Below are positions 34,325 to 46,693 of a stretch of 64,000 bases of DNA, one piece after another. The DNA comes from Cornus controversa (Eukaryota > Streptophyta > Magnoliopsida > Cornales > Cornaceae), in assembly GCA_026545225.1 (NCBI GenBank), contig CM048845.1, positions 32,168,501 to 32,232,500 of the forward strand, read 5' to 3'. The first letter of the stretch is position 1, and every line of letters starts with the position of its first letter. The notes beneath the pieces were generated by a model. It saw nothing but the letters and a program-made list of their open reading frames with translations, did not search any database and was not told the origin of the DNA. The translations under genes and the position numbers were made by a program.

Positions 34325-35668
34325 GTGTGGAAGCGGCGGCCAAATTTTAATTAGAACCTAGAGGGGGTGAATAAGCTTAATTTTTTAGATTATCCTAATT
34401 TTAGGTCCAATTAAGAATTAAAGCAAAACCACAAAGCAAGTAAATATATAAAGTGCAATAAAAGTAAAAAATGCACCAGATATACGTGAAAAACCCAAAT
34501 TGAAAAAAAACTATGGGTGAGGCTTGTAACCTTGGAGAACCAAATCCAATATCGTCATTGCAAAGTACAACATACTCTATCTTAGAGTTACACCCACTCC
34601 ACTCTGACAAGAACTTGATGCAGAATGCCTCAGTCTTACCTTTGTGACTCCCTTGTCCAATTGTTGTAGGCTTTCGGCTAACGTCACAATCTTTGCAGAA
34701 GAGTACCTGGAAGAACACAAATACTACGCAAGTATTCTATCTCATTTGTAGTGCGATATTCTTCTCCTTTCTCACCAACGAACAGTTGTAGAAGAAAACA
34801 ATCTAGTAGCTTGATCAATAAGAAATCTCTAAAGTAGTTGTCAAATGATTACTCAAGTAGATAGAGAGACACAACCTAAATCACTCATAGTGTATATATG
34901 TGTGTGATCTCTCAAAAAATTATAAACAAAGAATTAATGAAGAATTCTCTATTAGAACAATATCTCTATGCTTTTTTTCTCTAAAAATAATGTTTTTGAC
35001 GCTTATTGAAAGCTTCGTGAAAGCACACTAAGAGAGAAATCATATGAAGTTTTCATAGATGTTAAAAAAATCTAATTTTCCTTAAAAATTAAGTTAAAAA
35101 TCGATAGAAAACAAGTCCCAAATTTTAACAAAATTTCAAAGTCAAATCCAGGTCAAAACTGGATTAGGGAAGACAAAAACACCAGCCAAAAGGCTTGGAC
35201 CGGTCCAGCCTTCACTTGGATCTATTTAGCCTTCTAGAGGTCTTGGTTTGAGATATCGAGACCTCATGGACCAATCCAGCAAAACCTTGGACCGGTCCAA
35301 CCTTGTAATTTTTGAAAATAGCTCAAAACCCCTATTTTGCAAGGTCAGAATCACCCAATTTGAAATATATGTGTTCTCACCACTTTACCTACACTACGTG
35401 ACTCTTATACTTGATTTAATATGTTCTCATGCAATCGAAACCATTCAGAAACTTTAGTCGATCAAATCCTTGTTCAGATCATTGATGCATTCTTTCAAAG
35501 ATTCAAACTTCATACCATTGAAGATCATTTACATGGTTGGTGTAGAACTTTATGCTCACTCTGAGACTTCAATTACTTGACCAATTACAAGAATATAAAG
35601 CAAAGATAATAACTCGATCATGTTTAGTTTTGACACCGAAGATTACCAATTATAAAAATATACGTCAC
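34325..35668 (+). repeat. Dispersed repeat R1, copy 2
   Basis: Homologous to 12985-14100 in the same orientation. It carries TGGACCGGTCCA at 35196-35207 and TTGGACCGGTCCAA at 35287-35300, both perfect palindromes, where copy 1 has CAACCGGTTG. No coding sequence. Confidence 0.7.
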
Positions 35669-36106
35669 AATATCCCTTTAAATTTTTGTTTTGTTTTGTA
35701 GTATAAATGTCTAGTTTTGGTGGGCCAACCAAATGACCATTTTGGCAGCAAATTTTGAATCTAGCAATGGATGTGCACTTGTTATGTTGGACAGTAATTG
35801 CTTTTTTGGACAGTCATTGTTTTTTGTTTTTTATTTTAATCTAGCAATAGATGGAATCTCATTAGTTTCATTACTTGTTATATTGGACAATAATTGTACT
35901 TAAGACAATAATTGTGGTTAGGGTTTAATATTGTGTTGTTCGAAAATTTAACTTGTGTAGTTTTACAATGTGTTAACCTAGTTTGAACATTATTATTTTG
36001 GGCAGTGGGTGTCATGTGGTTATTTTGTTTTTGATGACAGTGAAGCCATTTAGACATTGTTTTGTTTCTGATGACGGTCCCAATGGAATCTAAGTTGAAC
36101 CATTGC

Positions 36107-36262
36107 GAAAATCAAGCCGAATTGACTCTCAGAAATAAGATTTTAAAAAATCAAGCCGAATTGACTCTTAGAAATAAGATTTTAGAAAATCAAGCCGAAT
36201 TGACTCTTAGAAATAAGATTTTAGAAAATCAAGCCGAATTGACTCTCAGAAATAAGATTTTA
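36107..36262. repeat. 39-bp tandem repeat, four units
   Basis: Units start at 36107, 36146, 36185 and 36224 and are nearly identical (core ATCAAGCCGAATTGACTC). They translate as a 13-residue repeat but lie in LTR DNA. LTR 2 has a single ancestral copy near 4710-4750. Confidence 0.95.
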
Positions 36263-36598
36263 GGTCCACTTTCCAAAACGGGATTAAAACTGGATTAAGT
36301 GTAGAATTGGGCTTCAGGCCCGTAATCTCCTTAAGCATTTATAATTCTCTCGGATCACTTTCTTGGGTTGTTTTGAGTTAAAATATGGAGTTAAATGGAT
36401 CCATTTGATGTAGGTTTCATCTAACCCTCTTGAATGTCGTCTTTAAAAGCCTAAAAAATCATGGTTTTAACTGAAGTAATCATTAAAGCCCTAAAAAGAT
36501 AGAAAACACAAAAATAGAGTAAAATCACAAATAAACTATTATTAAGAGAATAAAATATGCAAATTAAGAGCTTAGAATGCGTAACATTCAACATTGAT
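36107..36598. mobile_element. 3' fragment of an LTR related to LTR 2
   Basis: From about 36263 onwards the sequence follows 4770-5059 closely, including GGGATTAAAACT, TGTTTTGAGTTAA and AAAATATGCAA, and ends CATTGATCA at 36598, matching the LTR 2 end CCTATCA at 5059. The first half of the LTR is absent. Confidence 0.75.
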
Positions 36599-37810
36599 CA
36601 CCGTGAATAGACAGCTGCATGATCTTCGATTCCACGGCAATAGGTAATTCCTCTTAATGACCCCTTAGGTGTAATTGAATTAGGGGGCAGTGGTAATATA
36701 GGAAGAAGGCCACATCTACCAATTGCATCAGCAATCGAGGGGCAGGCCGACAATCATTAGCCACTAAGATGGCATGATCATAATCAGCTAAATTAGTTAG
36801 CAAGCCTTCAAAAAATTTACCAACAATTTGGTCAAAAGTTCAGTCACAACTGAATACTTTTATTTACCAACAACTATCGCCGATGGTACATTAGCCAGCA
36901 ATGGTAAATCGGTTACATCCAACCATTTCAACCAACCATCAGCCATATACAGTGCGGTAGCCACTGCATCAGCCTTATGGTTCACTTGATTATAGTCAGC
37001 CGCCAGAAGCTAATCAATCACCAGTGGCAGATCAACCTCAAGGTTGCTTTGATTATAGTCCACCACCTCCAACACTCGGGGGGTAGCTAATGGCCAATTA
37101 GCTAGAAGATTGGTCTCAGAATTATCAGCCGCCAGTGGTAAATAAAAGAAGAAGAATTAATCAGCTAGCCCAAGACAGAGGCCAATTGGTTGATTCAAAA
37201 AATTAGCAAAGTTATTTTCTTCTAATTCTAGAAGAAGGCCCAAGTGAGGGTTTTGATGGAGAAAGCATAGCCGATCAGCCATGTATTTTCTTGGAAAATA
37301 AAGAACTTTGTCCTTCACGTAAACCTCCAGACCTTGGGGGGCATCAAGATTCGTTAGAGATGAAGGCAGCCTCGTGGAAGAAAATGAATCAGCCAGTTAA
37401 TACACATTTTTATGTGGCCAATTCTATTATTCCTGGCGATAATTGTATGATAGGAATACTAGTATCAGCCAGTACACAGAAAAGCTTGGCTCATGATAAC
37501 TCCAAAGACTGGTTGAAAGACATCAATCATCCAATGATCAAGATGAGTCTAAAGGAGCAAAACATGCCCAATCAGCTATGGAGTTGCTTAGAAAGTGAAA
37601 AACTTCATCCTCCCCATAAACCTCTAGACCTTGGGGGGGCAATAAGGTTGGATAAAGGTGAAATCAGTCTCATGTAAGAACATGAATCGGCTAATCAATA
37701 CAAAGTTTTATATGGCTGATTTCATGTTGCATAATAAAAATCGTTAGACTGGAATACTAGTGTCGGCCAGTGTGAAGTAGAGCTTGGCTAATGCTAACTT
37801 GACAAACTTG

Positions 37811-37854
<44 letters not shown>

Positions 37855-38300
37855 CTGAGGATTGAACTTCATTGCCCGAAAGAGGAAGAAATTCAAGTAT
37901 ATTGGGACAATGTCATGCTGTAAGTAGCTCGATCGGCCAACATGACATTTCATAATAATTTAATATCGGCCGATCACAACTATGCCATGATAAACTTGTG
38001 TCAATGGTTGGCCGACAGGTGTTAGCTGGATGTACAAGAATCGTTATTAGTCTTCTTTAAAGGGAATAGTGGAAGGTCTTGATTAGCCAGTGTAGTAGGG
38101 CTGACTTGAAAAAAGATTACCTCAATGGTGATCCATAATAAATGAAGTGCACAGTGTTTGGAAGTCTTATTGTTTGTCATTATCTTGCAAGTCCTAGTTT
38201 GATCAGTCGTGGTTATAAAAGGTTCCTTCCGGTATAATTTTGAATTTCAAATATCTTATTAGCCGGATCAGCCATAAGACATTTGAAATTGGGGGGCCAT
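36599..38300 (+). mobile_element. Non-coding 3' internal region of an LTR element
   Basis: No gag or pol is visible. The end is a polypurine tract, TTGGGGGGCCA at 38289-38299, immediately before an LTR start. Similar G-rich tracts occur near 37330-37343 and 37627-37640 inside a diverged tandem duplication with a period of about 297 bp. The region looks like the 3' end of an element whose coding part is missing or was never there. Confidence 0.55.
37813..37851. repeat. (TA)n microsatellite
   Basis: Uninterrupted TA tract. Confidence 0.95.
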
Positions 38301-39342
38301 TGTTGGCAACCAATTTAGGAGTCGTTTGAGGCAAATGGATAAGGCTGACTAGGAGTCCATCCCAAAACTCTAAGGGTTGAGGACTGTTAGCAAGTTTTGC
38401 TTAAAAATAGCTGGCGTATGTGTATCTACATATATGGTTATGTGTATACATATATATGTATATATATTTATATAGTTGTCTTTTACAGGATTGAAATAAG
38501 GAGTTCAGTATAATTTGGACTCCAATTAGTTTGTTAGAGATAAGAAGACTAGAGTGGATGCATGCGGTGAAGAGTTAAGCTTAAAACAGGACTTTGTGAA
38601 GGCTGATGACCGTGAACAATAGGCTGATTTGATAAAATGCTCATGGATAAAGGTGTTTATAATTAAGTTACAACTATAGAGCTATACAGAATATACATAT
38701 ACATAATCTGTGTATACACATAGATAGTTGGTATCAAACAATGACTCATACGAATTTGGGCTACTTTGTAAGACTTGGCTGAACATGGACTCTTACAAAT
38801 GAAAGTCACATTAAGGATAAAGTTGAGTGAGACTTGGACTCTAGAAAGACTAACTTTAATATGCTACAATCATAAGCTGCTAAAGACATGGAGCATTATA
38901 ATATATTTGATTTATTTTCTTTCATTATTTTATTTTGCAATTATCTTGTAACTTAGGTTTAGGGTTAGAGTTAGTGATGTAATCTTTACTATAAATAAAT
39001 ACAAAGGGGCTCTGTATTAGGGGTTTCAACAATCACAATAAAACAATTGCATCATATGCAATCTGTCTCTCCTCCTCAATATTCTCCAGGATAGTGATCT
39101 GTCTCTTACTCGATTTACATCTCTCTCATTTTCTTGCTATTGGCCTCCTCTAATCTGTCTGTCTATTTCTCCTTCAATTTCAACCTCCCTCCTTGCTATG
39201 TCCCTCCTTCTATTTCTCTCTTTGCTACGATTCAGTCTCGCAATTCTTTGCACACGGCTAATAGTGTTCTTAGTTGAAGTAAGAAAAGAATTCAATAGGG
39301 AGTTTCGTATTCTCTCTCCCTAGTCAATTGCCTGATCCAACA
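38301..39342 (+). mobile_element. LTR, plus orientation, about 1.04 kb
   Basis: It starts TGTTGGCAACC directly after a polypurine tract and ends GATCCAACA, giving TGTTGG/CCAACA inverted termini. A TATA box CTATAAATAAATA lies at 38989-39001. The sequence after it (CAGTG) would be a target duplication, but the far side is not identified. Confidence 0.75.
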
Positions 39343-42300
39343 CAGTGTCCAAAGAAAATATTTGTATTCGATCAATTATTTACATGAAACTGATATCACG
39401 ACTTTGGCTACACACACGTAGTATAAGTATCTAGACACTCCGGATTTAGAATAGACTTGGTTGGGAGCTGATGTATATGACTTGGAAGACATCGAGCGGC
39501 AAGAGAGATATCTATGAAGTCGTTTTTTGAAAGATTTTAAAAATAAATTAAAAGATGTGACTGTTCAAGTACTGTTTTCATCATCAGTACATGTTGTAAG
39601 TAGTTCAAGTGAATGCCGATGGATATTGGAGGCCCACCAAGATTGGAATTTCCTGATGTTGGGAAATTTGACGTGATTAAACAAAATAAGCGGTTAGGGT
39701 GGTTAGGATCGTTTCATGCCCTATTTTAAATGCTGTGTTCCTATTTTGGAAACTAGATGTCATATTATAGCACAAGCAGTTATGGTGGTTAGGCTCGTTC
39801 CTTGGGTTGTCAATCTTTTCTTGCATAACTAATTGTGGATACAAAAATATGCAAGTCCACCGTTAGGACCAACATCATGGACCAACACACAGCCCAAATT
39901 CAAGACAGACCCAACTTTACACTCAGTCCACAAAAGCATGAACCAGAACCACCCAGAACCTTCCCTGCACTTAAAATAACATCATGAAGAAATCCACCTC
40001 CTACTTCAGCAAATATCTGACCTCTTACCAATAAGTCCAGCTGGACAAATGGATATGATCAAAGACAAAAGAGAAGACTATAAAAGGAGGACGACCCACA
40101 AAACAAAAAAAATAATTTTATTAATAATATGATAGTTCAATTTATCAAATATTGAGTGTGTTGTGTTAAAAATAAGTCATTTGTTGACTGAAAATCAATA
40201 ACAGAAGTTTTTGACACCTACACTAATCCTGTTTAATTATTATTACTCTTGGGTCATTTCAATGGGGGTTTATCTTTTCTTGCATAACTAACTATATTTG
40301 TTTAATTAGTCTTAATTGGGTCATTTCATTGGGGGATTATCTTTTCTTCAATAATTAACCATGTCTACTCTTAGCTCTTAGGTAGTCGATCTCTACCTTG
40401 GCGTCTCGTTATTTTATAGTTTGAGATGATATAGGTTTTGACTCTCTGTTGATAATTTGGGTGCTCTCATATTACATTGATATTATTTGTAGTGGTTTCA
40501 AATATTCATTTCTTCTTCTTTTTCTTCTATACAAAATGGAATCTAACTCATTATTATACAATTTGAGGCTTTATATATTTTTAGGTATTTCATAATAATG
40601 TGAGTGAGACAATGAAAATTTTCTCATTTACCATATTAGAGAGAACAATAAAAACTGAGTCATATATAAATTACTTTGGTAGTTCAGACTAATAAACACG
40701 GGGATATAGATCCAAGGCAACTACATTTGTGCAAAACTAATTAATGACTCTCAAATTAACTGTTTCATAGTTGACATGTAATTCTTTTTTTGGTTGAGAT
40801 TAAGTTGCACATGAGATCATATATGCATGATATGTGAATAGTTAGAACAAATAATAAGATAACACATTTGTAACCATTAGATGATACACTTTCATTTGTT
40901 CTTTTAATTAATATTTTTTTTCATCCGTCGTTTAAAGTAAAAATGTTTGGCTCCATTAATTATTACTCCTACCTCAAATGGTATATTCAAATAAAAGATT
41001 GAAAATTTAAATTACTTTAGGGTCAATACGGAGTTTCTATAAGTTGGGTGTATGAGAAATGAAGTAGCAACAATAATTATTTGTGTGAGGTTAATTTTTA
41101 CTTCTACCATTACCATGAGTCCTTGTTCTTATCAGCTTGAGTACGGTCACCTCAAATTTGTGAGGTTAATTGTCATGCTTTCTGCGTGATGTTCATTGTC
41201 ATACTTTTGCATATGCAAATAACATACCAATAGGATGAACTATCAACATTATATATTTAATAGACTTATTTTATTTGAAAACTAACATGCTAAAATTTTA
41301 TAGTAGTAATGTGAGTGAAACATATAATATAACAATATTGTTGATGTATTGGAGGAAACTAAATACAAATAGTGAGCTTCTCTCCCTCACGTCTCTTCTC
41401 CACTCAAATTTTTTGACTCTATTCTTTATCGTTGCATTCTTGTATTCCTTTGCAATTTAGGCACTTTGACTTTGTTTCATAACTTTCATCCGTCTTCACC
41501 CTATCACCTTAGCGGAAGTTCACTTTTACTTTGTTTTATAACTTTGATCCGTCTTCACCTTAGCACGTTAGCGGAAGTTTGCTGGCAGCGTTTGGACACA
41601 CCCACAGTTAAAGATAGAGGGTTTTTCTACTGGTGTGATTTCTTTTCACAAGGAAAGAAAAAAGAAAGAAGAAAAAATGAAAATATTACTTTGCTAGCTT
41701 TGTCATAGCTACTACGGCAGATCCTATTTGACTATCTTATCACTGTGTCCTCCCAATTTTCATCTTTCATCATTATATTGAGAATGTTGTATGGAAATTT
41801 TTTTAGTGTATTCTTCCAATATTATTTGCATCAAACAAAACACTCCCTTAAATTTTGTGGGTTATAAGAAAACAAAATTATCTAACGACCGAAAAATGGT
41901 TGACAATGCAACAATAAAAATACCCTCCAATAAACAATTATAAATACCACCCGTCGTGTGAGTAGTTTTACAATATCTCAGAAATTTCTTAAATATAATA
42001 ATTTCATACATGATAAAACACTATTTTTTTTTATTATAAAAAATCATAATAAATGAGTGTTACTGGTAGTGGGATTCTCCGATACACACGATTCAAAAAT
42101 CGTCCAATAAAACAAACATAAATACCACAGCCCGTGTGGCCGGGTGGTACTTTTTGCCTCTTTTACTAGCCAGACTAAAGAAAATAACTTACTTCCATAC
42201 TTGATATATTTATATATACAAGTAAAAATTTATGTGACACGTTATTTAGAATCTTTGTAAAAAAAAATTTTATTTCTATAAATATTAGATTAAAACATTA

Positions 42301-42672
42301 AAGAGAAAATAACATAATAATAAAAGCAAATGACATGAATGAGATAATTATTTAAAAAATTAGACCTATAGAGGACAATAGCTGATTGCAATTATTCAAT
42401 ATAAATGCTTAATAAGATGTGAAAATTTCAATTATTCAATATAAATGATTAATAAGATTAGAAAATTTCAATTTATACATAATTTAGTTAAATTTGTAAA
42501 ATATTTAGATTGAGTTTTCTTTGAACCGAACCTACTTTGAACTGATGTGAAGATTATTGGGTTAAGTAAAATATTTTTGGAGACATTTGATTTGTGTGTT
42601 TTACCTTGAATATAAATATAACAAAAGCAAAATGTTTTCAGGAAATATAAATGAAATTATAATATATATATA
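39343..42672. other. Intergenic DNA with possible LTR remnants
   Basis: No gene is supported. A TATA-bearing stretch near 40080 (ACTATAAAAGGAGG) inside about 39850-40250 could be a small LTR. A 60-bp tandem duplication around 41463-41580 shares CATCCGTCTTCACC and TAGCGGAAGTT. The rest is AT-rich and unassigned. Confidence 0.4.
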
Positions 42673-43753
42673 TAGAGTAATGATCTCTTGCTCACCCGTG
42701 AAGAAGAGATTTTATCCACACTTTGATTACTGACCATTAGATTAAATCTAACGGCCACTAAACAAATCCACTTACCTGTTTTACTAAAACCACAAAATCA
42801 CTGCCTGTATGTTTTAATTTTGGAATATTAATATTACACCAATTCTTTTCCTAATGTAAAATAAAAATTGTATGCTTTCTTTTTTTTCTAAGACCAAAAT
42901 ACAATTTTCTGAGAACAATTTTTCGAAACTTAGAATATATATAAAATTATTTTTAGAGAACTATAAAACTTTGTTCTCTAAAAACAACAGCTTTTAATTG
43001 AAATATTCAAAAATTAATAATTTTTAAGAAATTATGAACCAAATAAATATATATATATATATATTATTTTTAGTTCTCCAAAAACAAAAAACTAATATAA
43101 AAAACCTAAACCAAACTAGTGCTATGACGTGTTTTTTTTCCCCACCACACCTCTTTTGAAATATATTTTATTTTTGAAATATTATACTGCAAATAATTAT
43201 TTGAATACCATTTGATGGATAATTATTGAAAATGACAGTAATATATTATTGAACCAAACAAGTACATATATTTATTTATATAAAAATGATATATATATAT
43301 ATATAATGTAGGCCGTATGCATGCTATCTTCCTTCTAGTATGACAACTGGTCCATGCAAGGTCCCCTTGTTGACAAAATCACAAACCCTTTTTCTTTTCA
43401 TGCCCTTTCTCATCCGGTCATCCCCAATTTGGCTCTTTATTTATTCAGCAAAAAATGAAGTGATTAATAATATTGTATCTTTTATTTCCGCAAAGGTGAA
43501 AGAAGGAATAATTCTAATTTTTGAAAATTCTTAATTGTTTATCAGTCGTATTACTAATTGTTTGTTTTGGTATATTACAATTTTTATTTTACATTAGGAA
43601 ATGAATTGATGTAATATTAATATTCTAAAATTAAAACACAGTAAAACAGGTTAAGTGAATTTATTTAGTGGCCATTAGATTTAATCCAATGGTCACTAAT
43701 CAAAGTGTGGATAAAATCTCTTGCTCACCGGTGAGCAAGAGATCATTACTCTA
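42673..43753. mobile_element. Non-autonomous DNA element with ~190-bp terminal inverted repeats
   Basis: Ends read TAGAGTAATGATCTCTTGC at 42673 and its inverse at 43753. The inverted arms cover about 42673-42872 and 43572-43753. They share distinctive text such as AAAATCTCTTGCTCACC, TTAGATTTAATCC (with small changes) and CATTAGGAAA. No transposase is present in the AT-rich centre. The flanks are TA-rich, so the target duplication cannot be read with confidence; TA or a 9-bp Mutator-type duplication are both possible. Confidence 0.8.
43716..43743. repeat. Perfect 28-bp palindrome in the right TIR
   Basis: The arm ATCTCTTGCTCACC is followed at once by its exact reverse complement. The matching place in the left arm (about 42683-42710) is a decayed version. 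Confidence 0.95.
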
Positions 43754-45633
43754 CATATATATACAAAAATTTAATTCAGTTGACATTAATATAGTGGTAG
43801 GAAAATTTTGTATTTGAAAAGTAAAACAAAAACTAACTAAAATTTATATAAAATACCCAACTCATGCCAGTTTTCGGAAAGAAAGTTTTTTTTTTTTTTT
43901 TTTTAGGATTCCAAAATCCAATATTTTATAAAATGCACATTTCCATGAAACCCCAACTAACTCACTTTTTCAAATAGAACATGAATTCAAATACGGAAAT
44001 TATTCTGTATGAAGAATTTAAAAATTAAAAAAAATGTATATAAGAAAAAATCACTTCTTATATGTTTTTCACTTCTCAATTGCAAAAGAATAGTCAGCTT
44101 AAAAATATGAAAAATTCAGAAAAAAATGCATATAAGTAAATTCAAGATAATATTGAAATTAATATTTTATATACTTATTTATATTAATAAAAAATATAAA
44201 GTAATATAAGCCAACTACTCAAATTAACAACTCCAACAAATAGAGATATAGTTGGATAGAGCAATCACCTAAAATGATAATGGCTAAGAAAACTTTGGTT
44301 TAATTAAAAAACTAATGTAATAGAAAAGAAAATAAGAAAGAAAATGGGTCCTTGTCCTTTACTCTCCCTTTAAGTATAGATCAACGTAAGCATCCCACTC
44401 TTTTCAATCACGGATGGCAATTTGTCTAATCCAGACAGAAATTCGTCCCACCTCGCTCCATTTAAACTGATTTTAGGAAAATTTAAATAGTTGTGGGACG
44501 GTTATAGAAGTGAGAGGAAACAATCACAAGATTGCGGGACAGAGATAGGCACCCCCGCCATGTCCCGTCCATTTATATTTACCATATTAACCTTATAATG
44601 AGAATGAGAGAGTTTTGCTAAACGGGACCTATTTTCAATGACCTGAAACATACATCCTCACATGTGAATAAAATCCTAATAATTACTCTAATTCAAGTCG
44701 CCAAAGAGATCAACGTTGTACTTAAAAGATAGTGGATTAACTAATGGACATTTGATCGGAAGTGTCATTATAAACTAAGAAAAAAGAAAATTTGATTTTG
44801 TAAATCAAACTATTATTTCATAAAATATGTTCTCACATTCAAATTGAAACATACACTTCAAAAAATAGGATTAGGACTCTGAGTTACAATTTGATGATAC
44901 GACCCTCCTCCCGAACAGAAGAAAACCTCTAACAACTTTTGCACACGAAATTTTTTTGCACAGAGAGATAACGAGAAGAGAGTATGAGAGAGACTGATAT
45001 AACCAAAATATAAATGCCAACTGTGACTACATAAGTTTTAAGCGACAAATTTCAATCCGCCAAGTTTCAGACACCAACCAACTTAAAACGGCCATTTTTT
45101 AAAAAAAAATAATTTAATTTAATGTTATTAGATAGTTGATTTCAAACTGAAAAGCACATTAAAATATACCTTTGCTTCAGATTCCCTTAGTATCTGTACA
45201 CTTAGGTAATTGTACATTTGCAGAAGATATATTCTTAATCCTAGCAGAAAACTCAGACTCCTGCATGTGTATGTTATGTGGACTTGTGCAAGCCAATTTT
45301 GAAATTAAGCATAGCTTGAGTAGTTCTCCTAGAGCCACCAAATGATTCATTAGCAAATTTGATTACATTGAAATCACTAGCTAGTACCAAGGAGAGGAAG
45401 CGAAAATGGATGCTTGGTGACAGGGGCAGAGCCAAGTTCTCTCAATCTCAAGATCTAAAGACTTTCTACAAAGTTTTAAAGATTTTAACTAGACAATTTC
45501 TTTAAATTTAAGATGATGAATAACAACCATATATAAATCTCACCCATTTCTCACTGCACATGACTAGGTGCAATTCTTAGAAAATTTCCAGCCATATATA
45601 ATCTCACCCATTTGCTGATAGCTAGAGAAAACT
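43754..45633. other. AT-rich intergenic DNA
   Basis: No gene is supported. There is a poly-T run near 43887-43904. Around 44450-44580 the text (TCGTCCCACCTCGC, GGGACGG, CATGTCCCGTCC) resembles a common plant dispersed repeat, but boundaries were not found. Confidence 0.4.
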
Positions 45634-45765
45634 TCCAAAAAATGGAGAGAAGACTTTGGAAAGTGACTCTTCTCCAGATGAACATATAACCATACAAGTG
45701 TAAGATGGAGGGAAGACTTTGAAAAGTGACTCTTCTCCAGATGAATATATAACCATAAAAGTGAT
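45634..45765. repeat. 63-bp tandem duplication upstream of the receptor kinase
   Basis: Two near-identical copies share GAAGACTTTG, AAGTGACTCTTCTCCAGATG and ATATAACCATA, with TCTCCAG at 45671 and 45734. They end about 75 bp upstream of the pseudogene start codon, in its promoter or 5' UTR. Confidence 0.85.
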
Positions 45766-46693
45766 CTTTTCTTGATAGATAGATTCATACTACCAACTCT
45801 TTTCTAATTAACCTCACATTTCTGAAATCCACTTCTAGAAATGAGTCCAACTATGGCTCTAAACTCCTTCAGAATACAAACACTGTCCTTAATGTTCACC
45901 ACATTGCTTCATATCATGAGTACCCTCCCTAATGCCACTGCCACTACTGTAACTATTGGCAAAAATGAGACAGATCCTCTTTCCTTGTTGGCCTTCAAGT
46001 CAAAGATTATTCATGACCCTCAAGGTGTCATGAGCTCATGGAATGAGTCCCTTCATTTCTGCATATGGGAAGGTGTTGTATGTGGTCATCGCCATCGTAA
46101 AGTCGTCAGCATAGATCTAGGGTCCAGAGGCTTAGTGGGTTCGTTGTCACCTTATGTTGGAAACTTGAGCTTCCTTCGGGTGTTACAACTCTTCAACAAC
46201 ACCCTTCAAGGTGAAATCCCTCCTCAACTTGGTCACTTGTTTAGGCTACAAATATTGAACATGAACAACAACAGCTTTGAAGGAGAAATTCCAACCAACT
46301 TATCTCACTGCTCCAACCTCAGGTAGTTGGGAAACTTCCTGAAGAATTTGGTTCCTTGTCAAAGCTCACACATCTCATCATTCATTGGAACCACTTTTCT
46401 GGAGGAATCCCTCAATTCATTGGAAGACTGACTTCTCTAGAATATCTGTCGTCACCTGGAAATCATTTCTCGGGCAGTCTTCCTAATGCGTTGGGTCAAT
46501 TGAAAAACCTGAAAGGGATTTTTTTTGGTGGCAATGAACTCTCTGGTACAATCCCTCCTTCCATTTACAATCTTTCTTTTCTAACTCATCTCTCTTTGGC
46601 TGATAACCATCTTCATGGCACTCTTTCGCCGGACTTGGGGCTGAGGTTCCCTAATCTTCAACTCCTACAATTATGGGAAAACAAATTTACTGG

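Noticed and set aside
36062-36298. 78-codon frame with a 13-residue repeat (NQAELTLRNKILE)
   Set aside because: It is the 39-bp repeat of an LTR segment; the related LTR has a single non-coding copy.
44400-44600. Possible DNA transposon end (GGGACGG-rich text)
   Set aside because: It resembles a common plant dispersed repeat, but neither boundary nor target duplication could be found.
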